A stretch of DNA of 62,361 bases from Streptomyces sp. G44. GTDB taxonomy: Bacteria > Actinomycetota > Actinomycetes > Streptomycetales > Streptomycetaceae. Shown here piece by piece: positions 40,282 through 50,737 of the stretch. The stretch lies in assembly GCF_016905445.1 (NCBI RefSeq), contig NZ_JAFEXF010000018.1:1-62361 (forward strand), written 5' to 3'. The notes under the pieces are model-generated. The model ran no database searches and was not told the origin of the DNA. It saw only the letters and a program-made list of their open reading frames with translations. How positions within the stretch are numbered: the stretch's first letter is position 1; the number at the start of each line of letters is the position of its first letter. A program made the translations under genes and the position numbers.

Positions 40282-42223
40282 CGGCCGGGAGCCGGGTCTG
40301 GATCAGCTCCATGACGGAGGAGTCCGTGAGCGTGGTGACGTCACCCAGCTCGCGGTTCTCCGCGACGTCCCGCAGCAGGCGGCGCATGATCTTGCCCGAA
40401 CGCGTCTTCGGTAGCTCCGCCACCGGCAGGATCCGCTTCGGCTTGGCGATCGGGCCGAGCGTGGCGCCCACGTGGTTGCGCAGATCCGCCACCAGGTTCT
40501 CGTCCTCGGCGTCCGCCGTGCCGCGCAGGATCACGAAGGCGACGATGGCCTGGCCGGTCGTCTCGTCGGCCGCGCCCACGACCGCCGCCTCGGCGACCGA
40601 GGGGTGCGAGACGAGCGCGGACTCGACCTCGGTGGTGGAGATGTTGTGCCCGGACACGAGCATCACGTCGTCCACGCGGCCGAGCAGCCAGATGTCGCCG
40701 TCCTCGTCCTTCTTCGCGCCGTCACCGGCGAAGTACCGGCCCTCGAAGCGCGACCAGTACGTGTCGAGGAACCGCTGGTCGTCGCCCCAGATGGTGCGCA
40801 GCATCGACGGCCACGGCTCGGTCAGGACGAGATAGCCACCGCCGCCGTCCGGCACTTCGTTCGCCTCGTCGTCCACCACGGTGGCCGAGATGCCGGGCAG
40901 CGCGCGCTGGGCGGAGCCGGGCTTCGTCTCGGTCACACCGGGCAGCGGCGAGATCATCATCGCGCCGGTCTCGGTCTGCCACCAGGTGTCCACGATGGGG
41001 CACTTGTCGCCGCCGATGTTCTTCCGGTACCACATCCAGGCCTCGGGGTTGATCGGCTCGCCGACCGAACCGAGGACCCGCAGGCTGCTGAGGTCGAACT
41101 TCGCGGGGATGTCGTCGCCCCACTTCATGAACGTGCGGATCGCCGTGGGCGCGGTGTAGAGGATCGTGACCCCGTACTTCTGGACGATCTCCCAGAAGCG
41201 GCCCTGGTGGGGAGTGTCGGGGGTGCCCTCATACATCACCTGCGTCGCGCCGTTCGCCAGCGGGCCGTACGTGATGTACGAGTGGCCGGTGACCCAGCCG
41301 ACGTCGGCCGTGCACCAGTAGACGTCGGTCTCCGGCTTGAGGTCGAAGACGGCGTGGTGGGTGTACGCCGTCTGGGTGAGGTACCCGCCGGAGGTGTGCA
41401 GGATGCCCTTCGGCTTACCCGTGGTGCCCGAGGTGTAGAGGATGAAGAGCGGGTGCTCGGCGTCGAAGGCCTCGGGGGTGTGCTCCGCGGACTGCTTCGC
41501 CGTGATCTCGTGCCACCACACGTCGCGGCCCTCGGTCCAGGCCACGTCCTGCCGGGTGCGCCGGACGACCAGGACCTTGCGGACCCCCTCCACGCGGCCC
41601 ACGGCCTCGTCCACGGCGGGCTTCAGCGCGGAGGGCTTGCCCCTGCGGTAGCCGCCGTCGGCCGTGATGACGACCTTCGCGTCGGCGTCCTTGATGCGGG
41701 CGGCGATGGCGTCCGCCGAGAAGCCGCCGAAGACCACCGAATGCGTGGCACCGATGCGGGCGCAGGCCAGCATCGCGACGACCGCCTCGGGGATCATCGG
41801 CAGATACACGGCGACGCGGTCGCCCTTCTGGATCCCGAGCTCGATCAGGGCATTGGCCGCGCGGCTGACCTCGTCCTTGAGCTCGGCGTAGGTGATGGCC
41901 CGGCTGTCGCCGGGCTCACCCTCGAAGTGGATCGCGACACGGTCGCCGTGGCCCGCCTCGACGTGGCGGTCGACGCAGTTGTACGCCACGTTGAGTTTCC
42001 CGTCGGCGAACCACTTGGCGAACGGCGGATTCGACCAGTCGAGCGTCTCGGTCGGTTCCGTGGCCCAGGTCAGCCGACGGGCCTGCTCGGCCCAGAAGCC
42101 GAGCCGGTCAGCCTTGGCCTGTTCGTACGCCGCCGCGGTGACGTTGGCGGCGGCCGCCAACTCCGCCGGCGGAGCGAAGCGACGCTCCTCCTTCAAGAGG
42201 TTGGCCAGGCTTTCGTTGCTCAC
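40265..42223 (-). CDS. acs: Acetyl-CoA synthetase
   Basis: Encodes 652 aa, the family length. GTG at 42223 has GGGAG upstream and gives the typical [10 protein letters not shown] start. AMP-binding motifs: [38 protein letters not shown]. The C-terminal [11 protein letters not shown] holds Lys611, the residue normally silenced by acetylation. It activates acetate through acetyl-AMP. Transcribed leftward; counterpart of Rv3667. Confidence 0.97.
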   Translation of the reverse strand: MSNESLANLLKEERRFAPPAELAAAANVTAAAYEQAKADRLGFWAEQARRLTWATEPTETLDWSNPPFAKWFADGKLNVAYNCVDRHVEAGHGDRVAIHFEGEPGDSRAITYAELKDEVSRAANALIELGIQKGDRVAVYLPMIPEAVVAMLACARIGATHSVVFGGFSADAIAARIKDADAKVVITADGGYRRGKPSALKPAVDEAVGRVEGVRKVLVVRRTRQDVAWTEGRDVWWHEITAKQSAEHTPEAFDAEHPLFILYTSGTTGKPKGILHTSGGYLTQTAYTHHAVFDLKPETDVYWCTADVGWVTGHSYITYGPLANGATQVMYEGTPDTPHQGRFWEIVQKYGVTILYTAPTAIRTFMKWGDDIPAKFDLSSLRVLGSVGEPINPEAWMWYRKNIGGDKCPIVDTWWQTETGAMMISPLPGVTETKPGSAQRALPGISATVVDDEANEVPDGGGGYLVLTEPWPSMLRTIWGDDQRFLDTYWSRFEGRYFAGDGAKKDEDGDIWLLGRVDDVMLVSGHNISTTEVESALVSHPSVAEAAVVGAADETTGQAIVAFVILRGTADAEDENLVADLRNHVGATLGPIAKPKRILPVAELPKTRSGKIMRRLLRDVAENRELGDVTTLTDSSVMELIQTRLPAAPSED

Positions 42224-42323
42224 GACATCTCCCTTGCACTGCTTTGCCGGGGGCGACCGTTGTGTCCGAAGCCACAGCTCATCAGAGACATCCCGTGGTG
42301 ACAAGGGCCTGCCGAAAATTGGT

Positions 42324-44702
42324 TTAGACCTTACCTGACAGGCCGGTCTCCTGCGGGGTCTCGGAGGCCTCCGTCTCCCGGCCCTCGACCAGCGCGGCGG
42401 GCACCACCTGGTCGAACACCTCGTCGGGCCGATGCTCGGTGTCGCTGCCCTCCGTGAGCAGATACGACTGCGCCTCCCCGACATGGAAGTACATGCCGTG
42501 CAGTTCGAGGTCGCCCGCGGCGAGGCGGCGCGCCACCGACTCGTGCGCCTTCAGGTGCTCCAACTGCTGGACGACATTGGTGAGACAGAGCTGCTCGACC
42601 GCGTCGGCGGGTGCCCGCCCCGACAGCCGCGCCCACGCCCTGTCCTGTGCGCCCATCCGCTCCAGGCTCGGCAGGCCGTGCCGCAGCCATCGCCGGAGCG
42701 GCGTCTGGGCACCACCGGGCGGGGTGTTGAGCAGCGCCTGCATGGCACCGCACCCGGAGTGCCCGCACACGGTGATGGACCGGACCTCGAGCACCTCGAC
42801 CGCGTACTCGATCGCGGCGCCCACCGAGTCGTCCCCGCTCTCCGCGCCCGGCAGCGGCACGAGGTTGCCCACGTTGCGTACGACGAACAGGTCGCCGGGA
42901 CCACTGGAGGTGATCATCGATGTGACGACCCGGGAGTCCGCGCAGGTCAGGAAGAGCTGCGCGGGCTGCTGTCCCTCGCGTGCGAGCCTGGCCAGCTCCT
43001 CACGCACATGAGGTGCCGTGTTCCGCTGGAACGCGCTGATGCCACTAGCCAGTTGGTAGTTGCTGGGGCGGCCCGTCTCCTGCTCCTCCTGCGGCCGGTC
43101 GCAGTGGTGGTTGCGCCAGGGCGTCCACGGCCGGCAGCAGGAGTGCGAGGCGCTGGCGGGCTCGGCGATGCGGGTCCCGGCGCGGCCGGTGATCTCGACG
43201 CGGGAGCCGTGGGCGGTGTGCTCGTCCTGCCAGCACTGGAGCGTCTCGTACGCGGCATGGTCCATGAAGGAGCCGTCCAGCTCCACGACGACGTCCTCGC
43301 CGTGGGGCACGAGGTGCAGCGTCCTGCTGAGCCGTGGCACCGCGAGGAACGTCAACTGGCCCCGGGCGCGGACGTGGTGGACGCCGTCCCGCATCTCGTG
43401 GGTGATCCGGGTGCGGGCGAGCCGGTGCAGGGAGACGGCCACGGCGACGGCGATGCCGATGGCGACGCCCTGGAGGACGTTGAGGAAGACGACGCCGACG
43501 GTGGTCACGGCGTAGACGAGGATCTCGCGGTGGCGGGTGATGGTGCGGATGTGGTTCAGGCTGACCATCTGGATGCCGACGGCCATGACGAGTGCGGCGA
43601 GGGCCGCGAGCGGGATCAGCTCCAGGGCGGGGACCAGGAGCAGTGCGGCCACTACTACCCAAACGCCGTGCAGCATCGTGGAGTTCCTGCTGACGGCGCC
43701 CGCGCGCACATTGGCCACGGTGCGCACGGCGACCCCGGCGACGGGCAGGCCGCCGAGCGCGCCGGACACGATGTTCGCGCTGCCCTGGCCGAGCAGTTCG
43801 CGGTTGAGGTCGGAGCGGCGCACGCCGGCGTGCAGCTCGGGCTGCTTGGAGACGAGCTTGTCGACGGCCACGGCGCCGAGCAGCGACTGCACGCTGCACA
43901 CCAGCGTGATGGTGAGCACGGCGGCGACGAGCCCGAGCGCGGGGCCTTCGGGGAGCCCGGCCAGTGCGTGACTGCGCCAGGAAGGCAGCTCGACCCGGTC
44001 GAGCCGCAGCCCGGCCGCCGAGGCCACGCAGGTCGCGAGGGCCACCGACACCAGGGCGGCGGGCACGAGACGGGCGATGCGTCCGGCGCGACCCGGGATG
44101 CGGGGCCAGAGCATCAGGACGGCGAGGGTGAGCAGGCTGATCGACAGCGCGGCCGGATGCAGGTCGGCCAGCTGGGCGGGCAGCGCCTGGAGGTTGGCGA
44201 GCACTTCGCTCTGCGGGGTGCCGCCGAGCACGATGTGCAGCTGGGCGACGGCGATGGTGACGCCGATGCCGGCCAGCATGCCGTGCACCACGGCGGGGCT
44301 GACGGCGAGCGCGCTGCGGGCCACACGCAGGCAGCCGAGGCCCAGCTGCGCGAGGCCCGCGAGGACGGTGATGGCGCAGGTGGTCCGCCAGCCGTACCGC
44401 TGGATGAGGTCGGCGGTGACGACCGTGAGCCCCGCGGCGGGGCCGCTGACCTGGAGCGGTGACCCGCCGATCCGCCCGGCGACGATGCCGCCGACGGCGG
44501 CGGCGACGAGGCCCGCCTGGAGGGGCGCTCCGGTGGCGAGGGCGATGCCGAGGGACAGCGGCAGGGCGATCAGGAAGACGGCGATCGACGCGGAGACATC
44601 GGCGCCGGCGACGCAGAACTTCTTGCGGTGCGGTGGGGCGTGGGGACCCTGGCCGTCAGGGGTGGGCGAGTCGGTGGTGCGAGTGGGGACGCAGGCAGAC
44701 AT
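42324..44702 (-). CDS. SulP anion transporter fused to a beta-carbonic anhydrase
   Basis: Encodes 792 aa. Residues 30-440 are a SulP permease ([34 protein letters not shown]). About 450-530 is a STAS-like domain ([14 protein letters not shown]). After a Cys/His-rich linker comes a beta-carbonic anhydrase, with Cys587, Asp589 and Arg591 in CADSRV and His648 and Cys651 in HSGCGA. The fused enzyme would make or use bicarbonate at the transporter's inner mouth, so bicarbonate is the likely substrate. ATG at 44702 has GGAGGAGA upstream. Such fusions are known in bacteria. Confidence 0.95.
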   Translation of the reverse strand: MSACVPTRTTDSPTPDGQGPHAPPHRKKFCVAGADVSASIAVFLIALPLSLGIALATGAPLQAGLVAAAVGGIVAGRIGGSPLQVSGPAAGLTVVTADLIQRYGWRTTCAITVLAGLAQLGLGCLRVARSALAVSPAVVHGMLAGIGVTIAVAQLHIVLGGTPQSEVLANLQALPAQLADLHPAALSISLLTLAVLMLWPRIPGRAGRIARLVPAALVSVALATCVASAAGLRLDRVELPSWRSHALAGLPEGPALGLVAAVLTITLVCSVQSLLGAVAVDKLVSKQPELHAGVRRSDLNRELLGQGSANIVSGALGGLPVAGVAVRTVANVRAGAVSRNSTMLHGVWVVVAALLLVPALELIPLAALAALVMAVGIQMVSLNHIRTITRHREILVYAVTTVGVVFLNVLQGVAIGIAVAVAVSLHRLARTRITHEMRDGVHHVRARGQLTFLAVPRLSRTLHLVPHGEDVVVELDGSFMDHAAYETLQCWQDEHTAHGSRVEITGRAGTRIAEPASASHSCCRPWTPWRNHHCDRPQEEQETGRPSNYQLASGISAFQRNTAPHVREELARLAREGQQPAQLFLTCADSRVVTSMITSSGPGDLFVVRNVGNLVPLPGAESGDDSVGAAIEYAVEVLEVRSITVCGHSGCGAMQALLNTPPGGAQTPLRRWLRHGLPSLERMGAQDRAWARLSGRAPADAVEQLCLTNVVQQLEHLKAHESVARRLAAGDLELHGMYFHVGEAQSYLLTEGSDTEHRPDEVFDQVVPAALVEGRETEASETPQETGLSGKV

Positions 44703-45000
44703 GTTCCCGTCTCCTCCGGGGCAGCGCGGTCGCGGAACAGGGGGGTCCTCCGGATGCCTCCGGAGGTCGGGTCGCGGCCGTGGGTCACGGCATTGCAGCG
44801 GCGGGATATCTCAACTCTCAGTAAACGAAGAGTAATGCAGAGTAAAGGTTCAGGATGGACTATCGGTGCAAATGGGGCAATCGACCACTCTGATGAGTGA
44901 ATAAGAATCTTTATCGGCTTGTCGTACTAATTCATTTCGGCACCCGTGCGAAGTTGCTGACCGTTCTGTCCCGACTTGCACGGAAAGAGGTGGGCGGAAG
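44703..45000. promoter_or_regulatory. Divergent promoter region, SulP-CA and deacetylase-like genes
   Basis: A 298-bp gap, AT-rich for this genome between about 44815 and 44945 (for example GTGAATAAGAATCTTTATCG). It should hold both promoters. No gene seen. Confidence 0.4.
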
Positions 45001-46284
45001 ATGGCCGCCACCTGGAGGACCACCGCGAGCCTCACCGCCCTCGTGGCCTGCGCGTCAGCACTGGCCGGCTGCGCGGGGGGCGACACCGGCAGCGGTGCCG
45101 GTACCAAGGAAGGCGCCCCTGGCGCGAAGAAGGCGGCCGGGGCCCCGGCGCCCAAGAGCCCGGTCCGCCTGATCGGGGACGGCTCCACCGCCTTCACCGG
45201 CAAACAGCCGAACCTGCCGAGACCGGCCCGCCTCAAGCCGGGCCAGAAGCCCCCGCAGTTCGTCGTCTTCTCCTGGGACGGCGCGGGCGAGGACGGCCAG
45301 AAGCTGTTCTCCCACTTCCGCAAGGTGGCCAAGCGGAACAACGCCACGATGACGTACTTCCTCAGCGGCGTGTACATGCTCCCCGAGGAGAAGCGCAGGC
45401 TCTACAAGCCGCCGCAGCACCTGGCCGGCAGCTCGGACATCGGCTTCAACGACCGCAAGGGAATCAGGAACACCGTCGAGCAGCTCCGTGGCGCGTGGCT
45501 GGAGGGCAACGAGATCGGCACCCACTTCAACGGCCACTTCTGCGGCAAGGGGAGGGGTGTCGGCGAGTGGTCGGTGGCCGACTGGAAGAGCGAGATCAAG
45601 CAGGCCAAGTCCTTCGTGAAGGCCTGGAAGACGAACACGGGCCTGAGGAAGGCGCAGCCCCTGCCCTTCGACTACGACAAGGAGCTGATCGGGGCCAGGA
45701 CCCCTTGCCTCGAAGGGCAGAAGAACTTCATGCGGGCGGCGCGGCAACTGGGCTTCCGCTACGACACCAGCGGCGTGAACGACCAGGTGTGGCCCAAGAA
45801 GAAGGAAGGCCTCTGGGACCTGTCGATGCAGCTCGTCCCGGTCCCCGGCCGCAACTTCGAGACGCTCACCATGGACTACAACTTCATGGTCAACCAGTCC
45901 GGTTCGACCTCGCAGGGCGACCCGTCCAAGCACGAGTACTGGGGTGACCAGATGCGTGACGGGCTGCTGGAGGGCTTCGAGCGGGCGTACAAGGGCAACC
46001 GCGCGCCGCTGATCATCGGCAACCACTTCGAGTCGTGGAACGGCGGCACGTACATGCGCGCCATCGAGGAGACCATCGAGGCGGTGTGCACCAAGCCCCA
46101 GGTGCGCTGCGTCTCCTTCCGGCAGCTCGCGGACTGGCTCGACGCGCAGGACCCGAAGGTGCTCGCGAAGCTGACCGAGCTGCGGGTCGGCAAGGCCCCG
46201 AAGGAGGGCTGGACGGCGTTCCTCTCCGCCCGGCCCGCACCGGCCCCGAAGGGCGTCCCGGGCGCTCCGGCGGTCAAGCCGTAG
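45001..46284 (+). CDS. Polysaccharide deacetylase-like lipoprotein
   Basis: Encodes 427 aa. The signal sequence ends in lipobox LAGC (Cys24), then an Ala/Gly/Lys linker to about 55. The NodB-like domain begins FVVFSWDGAGED, with the metal-binding Asp as in other deacetylases, and has THFNGHFCG as the H-x3-H-like motif. NHFESWNGGTYM lies near the end. The usual D-D and H-S-x-x-H are altered, so substrate and activity are uncertain. It acts on the outer membrane face. GAAAGAGGTGGGCGGAAG precedes the ATG. Confidence 0.75.
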   Translation: MAATWRTTASLTALVACASALAGCAGGDTGSGAGTKEGAPGAKKAAGAPAPKSPVRLIGDGSTAFTGKQPNLPRPARLKPGQKPPQFVVFSWDGAGEDGQKLFSHFRKVAKRNNATMTYFLSGVYMLPEEKRRLYKPPQHLAGSSDIGFNDRKGIRNTVEQLRGAWLEGNEIGTHFNGHFCGKGRGVGEWSVADWKSEIKQAKSFVKAWKTNTGLRKAQPLPFDYDKELIGARTPCLEGQKNFMRAARQLGFRYDTSGVNDQVWPKKKEGLWDLSMQLVPVPGRNFETLTMDYNFMVNQSGSTSQGDPSKHEYWGDQMRDGLLEGFERAYKGNRAPLIIGNHFESWNGGTYMRAIEETIEAVCTKPQVRCVSFRQLADWLDAQDPKVLAKLTELRVGKAPKEGWTAFLSARPAPAPKGVPGAPAVKP

Positions 46285-46299
46285 CACCCGGGGGCCCGC

Positions 46300-47280
46300 T
46301 CAGGCAGGGGTGACCATCTGCTCGCGCAACACGAAGCCGGGGTCGACCTGGGCCGCCAGGTCGGCCCCCGTGCGTTCGTCGCCCCAGCTCTGCGCGTTCT
46401 TCAGGTGGAAGTGGACCATCTGGCGGGTGTAGCGCTCCCAGTCCCGTCGTCCGTACGAGGCGTCGACGGTGTCCTGAAGTGTCTGCAAGGAAAGGCGGTT
46501 GGCCTCCTCCAGCTGCGCGAAGTGGGGCGGGCGGCCCTTCTCCATGGCGCGCACCCAGTCCGAGTGCCCGACGGTCGCCAGGAGGTCGTCGCCCACCTGC
46601 TCGCGCAGGTAGTCGACGTCGTCCTGGCCCTGCACCTTGTTGCCCACGACCTTGAGGTCGACGCCGAAGTCGCGTGCGTACTGCTTGTACTGGCGATAGA
46701 CGGAGACCCCCTTCCTCGTCGGCTCGGCGACCAGGAACGTCATGTCGAAGCGGGTGAACATGCCCGAGGCGAAGGAGTCCGAGCCGGCGGTCATGTCCAC
46801 GACCGCGTACTCGTCGCGGCCGTCGACCAGGTGGTTCAGGCACAGCTCCACCGCTCCGGTCTTGGAGTGGTAGCAGGCGACACCGAGGTCGGCTTCGGTG
46901 AACGGCCCGGTGACCATCAAACGCACGGTGGCGCCGTCGAGTTCCAGGGGCCGGGCGCACGCGTCGTACACGGGATTGTCCTCGCGCACCCGCAGCAGCC
47001 GCGAGCCCTCACCCGGGGGCGTCGTCTTGATCATCGTGTCGGCGGAGGCGATCCGCGGGTTGGAACCGCGCAGGTAGTCCTTGATCAGGGGGAGGTGCGC
47101 CCCCAGGGCGGGCAGCCGCGCGGCGTCCGCCTCGTCGAGGCCGAGCGCCGGGCCCAAGTGCTGGTTGATGTCGGCGTCGACCGCGATGACGGGGGCGCCG
47201 GTGGCGGCGAGGTGGCGGATGAAGAGCGAGGACAGCGTCGTCTTGCCGCTGCCGCCCTTGCCCACGAAAGCGATTTTCAT
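46300..47280 (-). CDS. CooC/ParA-like P-loop ATPase
   Basis: Encodes 326 aa from ATG at 47280. Deviant Walker A GKGGSGKTTLS at 7-17, the VDADIN switch and a VVDMTAGSDSFASG strand near 170 are seen. CooC-type ATPases load metal into enzymes; ParA-type ones move cargo. This actinobacterial subgroup has no proven role. It ends 15 bp from the convergent deacetylase gene. The N-terminus was trimmed because the family begins MKIAFVG. Confidence 0.85.
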   Translation of the reverse strand: MKIAFVGKGGSGKTTLSSLFIRHLAATGAPVIAVDADINQHLGPALGLDEADAARLPALGAHLPLIKDYLRGSNPRIASADTMIKTTPPGEGSRLLRVREDNPVYDACARPLELDGATVRLMVTGPFTEADLGVACYHSKTGAVELCLNHLVDGRDEYAVVDMTAGSDSFASGMFTRFDMTFLVAEPTRKGVSVYRQYKQYARDFGVDLKVVGNKVQGQDDVDYLREQVGDDLLATVGHSDWVRAMEKGRPPHFAQLEEANRLSLQTLQDTVDASYGRRDWERYTRQMVHFHLKNAQSWGDERTGADLAAQVDPGFVLREQMVTPA

Positions 47281-47381
47281 AACCACAAAGAGTAGTGGGT
47301 TACGCACGGGGCGTGGTGGGCGCGCGTGAAGAAGACCACTCCTTCGTGGGGCAGGGGGCTGGAGTACGTAGTGTCGTACTC

Positions 47382-48197
47382 ATGAGTACGACACCCGATC
47401 CGATCGCGGCCCTGGGAACCCTGCCCGGCGTGGCCGACTCCGTGGACTCCGTGCGCAAGGCCGTGGACCGGGTCTACGGGCACCGGATCATGCGGCGCCG
47501 CAGCAACGAGATCACCTCCGAGGCGGCCCTGCGCGGCGCCCGCGGCTCCGCCGCGCTCTCCGGGGCCGAGTGGGCCCTTGAGGAAGTGCGTCGGCGCAGC
47601 GACTTCAGTGGCGACGGTGAGGAGCGCACCGTAGGAGGGGCCCTGCGACTGACGGCGGAAGCGGGCCAACTGCTGTCGATCTGGCGGCAGTCGCCGCTGC
47701 GGGTCCTGGCGCGGCTGCACCTGGTCGCCGCGGCGGACTCCGCCGAGGCCGCGGGTCGCCCGCGCCTGGCGGGGGAGACCGTCGACGAGCCGCTGATCGA
47801 GCTTCCCCTGCCGGACGCCGACGAAGTGGCGGGGCGCCTGGAGGGGCTGTCGCAGCTGATCATCGCGGGCAGTTCGGCGCCGGCCCTGGTGATGGCCGCC
47901 GTGGTCCACGGCGAGCTGCTCACCCTGCGGCCCTTCGGCTCCCACAACGGCCTGGTCGCGCGGGCCGCCGAGCGCATCGTGCTCGTCGGCAGCGGCCTCG
48001 ACCCGAAGTCGGTCTGCCCCGCCGAGGCGGGCCACGCCGAGCTGGGCCGAGCGGCCTATGTGGCGGCGCTCGACGGCTACGCCTCCGGTACGCCGGACGG
48101 CATGGCGGCCTGGATCGCCCACTGCGGCAGGGCGGTTGAACTGGGCGTCAGGGAGTCCACCGCGGTCTGCGAGGCCCTCCAGCGCGGAGCGGCGTAG
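47382..48197 (+). CDS. Fic/Doc-like protein with degenerate active site
   Basis: Encodes 271 aa. A Fic-type helical core is suggested by residues 170-195, MAAVVHGELLTLRPFGSHNGLVARAAE, split here as VVHGELLTLRPF and GSHNGLVAR. In active Fic enzymes the loop reads HPFxxGNGR; here the catalytic His is Arg and GNGR is HNGL. It may therefore bind without AMPylating. Old annotations call relatives oxidoreductases without support. It is divergent from the CooC-like gene, and a terminator palindrome follows. Confidence 0.65.
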   Translation: MSTTPDPIAALGTLPGVADSVDSVRKAVDRVYGHRIMRRRSNEITSEAALRGARGSAALSGAEWALEEVRRRSDFSGDGEERTVGGALRLTAEAGQLLSIWRQSPLRVLARLHLVAAADSAEAAGRPRLAGETVDEPLIELPLPDADEVAGRLEGLSQLIIAGSSAPALVMAAVVHGELLTLRPFGSHNGLVARAAERIVLVGSGLDPKSVCPAEAGHAELGRAAYVAALDGYASGTPDGMAAWIAHCGRAVELGVRESTAVCEALQRGAA

Positions 48198-48239
48198 GAC
48201 GGCTGCCGGGGCGGACGCAAAGGGGTCCCGGAAAGGGTT

Positions 48240-48267
48240 GCGGCGGTACGGATATCCGTACCGCCGC
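48240..48267 (+). terminator. Spacer-less 28-bp palindrome terminator
   Basis: GCGGCGGTACGGAT is followed immediately by its exact complement, 43 bases after the stop of the Fic-like gene. Confidence 0.75.
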
Positions 48268-48595
48268 TGGCATGTTCACCGGGTTACCAAGCGTCCTCGA
48301 AGGTTGCCCATCAGGTCGGGGACTTCGCCCGTCACCTGGTGCGGCTGGCCCGTAATCGACGGGTCGACGTCGCGTGGGTGCCCGGTGTTCATGCTTCGGT
48401 CCGTGGGGCCGTGGTTGCGTTAGAAGGTAATCCTCTCGGATGTCCTTGGTCTCGCGGGCCGTTGACTCCTTTGTACCCCAGTCCTGGGGTGAGCGGTAGT
48501 CCTGGCCGCACTTCTTTACTTTTGCCTTCAAACACGGGTGAATCGGGCAGGCCGGAACCGGGCCGAGAGGCGGACTGTCCGGCGTCGGCCGGCCC
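48268..48595. other. Gene-free stretch between convergent genes
   Basis: No coding sequence with a start site and codon bias is seen on either strand. A small CCCCAG/CTGGGG hairpin lies near 48476-48493. The function, if any, is unknown. Confidence 0.4.
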
Positions 48596-49420
48596 TCAGC
48601 CCGTTGTCGCGCGGCGGCGGCTGGCGAACCAGACGAGGCCCGCGGTGGCCGCCGCCGCCCCCACCGCGGCTGCCGCGACCAGCGCCGGCCGGGGCGGGGC
48701 GGGCAGGCGCTGCTTGAGCGGCACGGGGCGGTGGAAGTCGAGGATCGGCCATTCACGCGCGAGGGCCTCGCGCCGCAGCGCCCGGTCCGGGTTGACCGCG
48801 AAGGGGTGTCCGACGGACTGGAGCATCGGCAGGTCGGTCGCCGAGTCGCTGTAGGCGTAGCAGCGGTCGAGGTCGTACCCCTCCGTACGGGCCAGTTCCT
48901 TGATCGCCTCCGCTTTGGTGGGGCCGTACGCGTAGTACTCCACCTCTCCCGTGAAGCAGCCGTCGTCACCGACCACCATGCGCGTGGCCACGACCCGGTC
49001 CGCGCCGAGGAGTTCGCCGATCGGCTCGACGACCTCGGCGCCCGAGGTGGAGACGATGACGACGTCGCGGCCCGCCGTGTGGTGCTCCTCGATGAGGGAC
49101 GCGGCTTCGTCGTAGATGATCGGGTCGATCAGATCGTGCAGGGTCTCGGCGACGATCTCCTGGACCTGGCGCACGTTCCACCCCCGGCAGAGCGCGGAGA
49201 GGTACTCGCGCATGCGTTCCATCTGGTCGTGGTCGGCGCCGCCCGCCAGGAAGACGAACTGCGCGTACGCGGTGCGCAGCACAGCCCTGCGGTTGATCAG
49301 GCCGCCCTGGTAGAACGACTTGCTGAAGGTGAGCGTGCTCGACTTCGCAATGACCGTCTTGTCCAGGTCAAAGAAGGCGGCGGTGCGAGGCAAGGAGTGG
49401 TTTTCCACGAGCCCGAGCAT
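48596..49420 (-). CDS. HAD-IB family phosphatase
   Basis: Encodes 274 aa. Motif I FFDLDKTVIAKSS supplies the nucleophile and general acid Asp. Motif II is the VIVSTSGAE strand, motif III the Lys in GPTKAEAIKEL, and motif IV YSDSATDLPML. The SerB-like cap lies between. A C-terminal membrane anchor (VAAAAVGAAAATAGLVWFA) ties it to the membrane. It dephosphorylates an unknown small molecule. It is divergent from the ssd-tad operon, as Rv3661 is next to Rv3660c. Confidence 0.93.
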   Translation of the reverse strand: MLGLVENHSLPRTAAFFDLDKTVIAKSSTLTFSKSFYQGGLINRRAVLRTAYAQFVFLAGGADHDQMERMREYLSALCRGWNVRQVQEIVAETLHDLIDPIIYDEAASLIEEHHTAGRDVVIVSTSGAEVVEPIGELLGADRVVATRMVVGDDGCFTGEVEYYAYGPTKAEAIKELARTEGYDLDRCYAYSDSATDLPMLQSVGHPFAVNPDRALRREALAREWPILDFHRPVPLKQRLPAPPRPALVAAAAVGAAAATAGLVWFASRRRATTG

Positions 49421-49557
49421 AGGCGCTCACCATTCGGCGTAAGCTGAGGCGCGTGGGTTTGCCTGAGAAGGCTCTCGGGTACACCATGGAAGTCACGGAT
49501 CGTTCGCGACCGTGCTAACCCGGTCTGGCTCCTCCCCCCCCCGAGTCGGACCGTGGG

Positions 49558-49592
49558 GACGACCCCCGCTCTCCCCCCCGGCGGGGGTCGTC
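49558..49592. terminator. Hairpin in the HAD-ssd intergenic region
   Basis: Perfect 12-base arms GACGACCCCCGC and complement around an 11-base C-rich loop. No gene ends into it, so it may end a short RNA that starts near 49440 or act in a leader. Confidence 0.6.
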
Positions 49593-49719
49593 GCATGTCC
49601 GGATGGGTTTTTGGGCCCTCCGTTGATCATCTTCCGGCCTTCCGGATCTCCCTTCCGTCCTCGCGGCGGTTTCGACCCCTGCCCATGATTCATCACTGTG
49701 CGTAGCCGATTGGGTGCGC

Positions 49720-49822
49720 TGTGGAAGTCGTCGGGAGGCGGCGGGAAGTGGTCGGGAAGTCCTCGGGGAAGCCGGTGCGAAGCCTGCGGGAAGTGGGCGT
49801 GAAGCAGGCGCGAAGTCGACGT
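49720..49822. repeat. Helically phased 11-bp repeat upstream of ssd
   Basis: The core GAAG (once GAGG) recurs at 49724, 49735, 49745, 49756, 49768, 49779, 49790, 49801 and 49812, that is every 10-12 bases. The fuller unit is close to GTCGGGAAGTG. A period of 11 is not compatible with coding, but matches one DNA turn. Confidence 0.7.
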
Positions 49823-50018
49823 CGTGTCACTGGTTCGGGTGACGGAGATATTCACAGCTCTCGCCTTGTCCACAGTTATTGACCAAGATCCACAAGATTT
49901 CCAGGGCCGCTGCACGCTGATTCCGCTCGTTCCGCTCGCGAAGTTCATGGCCGGATTGCTCGGCCGGTTCTCCGCCGATGCGGAGCACGGCATTCACAGG
50001 AGCTTGCGCGACAGGGGG

Positions 50019-50708
50019 ATGGAGATCATGGGCGGAGTCATTTCACGGGGTGGTGCGCAAGGCGGTTCGCCGGGCGGTGCGGCGCCGTCCCAGGCGCGGC
50101 GGGGCGGACCGCTGATCGTGACGGAGGACGTGGAACTCCTCGATGACCTGCTGCGGCTGTGTGCCGCCGCGGGGGCCAGGCCCGAGGTGCACCACGGTGG
50201 TCCCGAGCGCGGAGAGGGCTGGGACGCGGCCCCGCTCGTCCTGGTCGGGGACGACGCGGCGCACCGGGTGCGCGGGGCGAAGCGGCGGCACGGAGTCGTG
50301 CTGGTGGGTCGGGATCAGGACGATTCCGGGGTCTGGCGGCGCGCGGTCGAGATCGGCGCCGATCATGTGCTGGTCCTGCCGGACGGCGAGCAGTGGCTGG
50401 TGGACCGCATCGCCGACGTGACCGAGGGCGTGGGGCGGCCCGCGCTCACCGTCGGCGTCATCGGAGGGCGCGGCGGGGCCGGGGCCTCGACGCTCTCCTG
50501 CGCCCTCGCGGTCACGGCTGCCCGCGCCGGACGGCGCACGATGCTCGTCGACGCGGACCCGCTCGGCGGCGGCCTGGACGTCCTCCTCGGGGGCGAGACG
50601 GCCGAGGGTCTGCGCTGGCCGGCCTTCGCCGCCTCACAGGGCAGGGTCAGCGGCGAGGCGCTGGAGGAGTCACTGCCGGAACTGCACGCGCTGCGGGTCC
50701 TGAGCTGG
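50019..50708 (+). pseudogene. ssd: ssd, N-terminal part, interrupted by a mobile element
   Basis: First 230 codons of the septum-site-determining/TadZ (CpaE-like) gene. A receiver-like domain (PLIVTEDVELLDDLLRL) is followed by the deviant P-loop VGVIGGRGGAGAST, which lacks the lysine, and VDADPLGGGLDVLLGG. After SW at 50708 the reading continues four codons into the inserted element and stops. The remainder lies at 57585-58049 in matching frame. TadZ proteins place the pilus machine at the cell pole and Ssd affects septation. Start: ATG at 50019, with 50028 as alternative. Confidence 0.9.
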
Positions 50709-50727
50709 GTTGTTCACGCTTAACTGC

Positions 50728-50737
50728 CGTGTCTCGT
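50728..50737 (+). repeat. Left sub-terminal inverted repeat of the element
   Basis: CGTGTCTCGT, 20 bases inside the left end; inverted at the right end. Confidence 0.65.

Noticed and set aside
40472..44462. Plus-strand open frames of 609 and 676 aa over acs and the SulP-carbonic anhydrase gene
   Set aside because: Antisense shadows of two clear enzymes.
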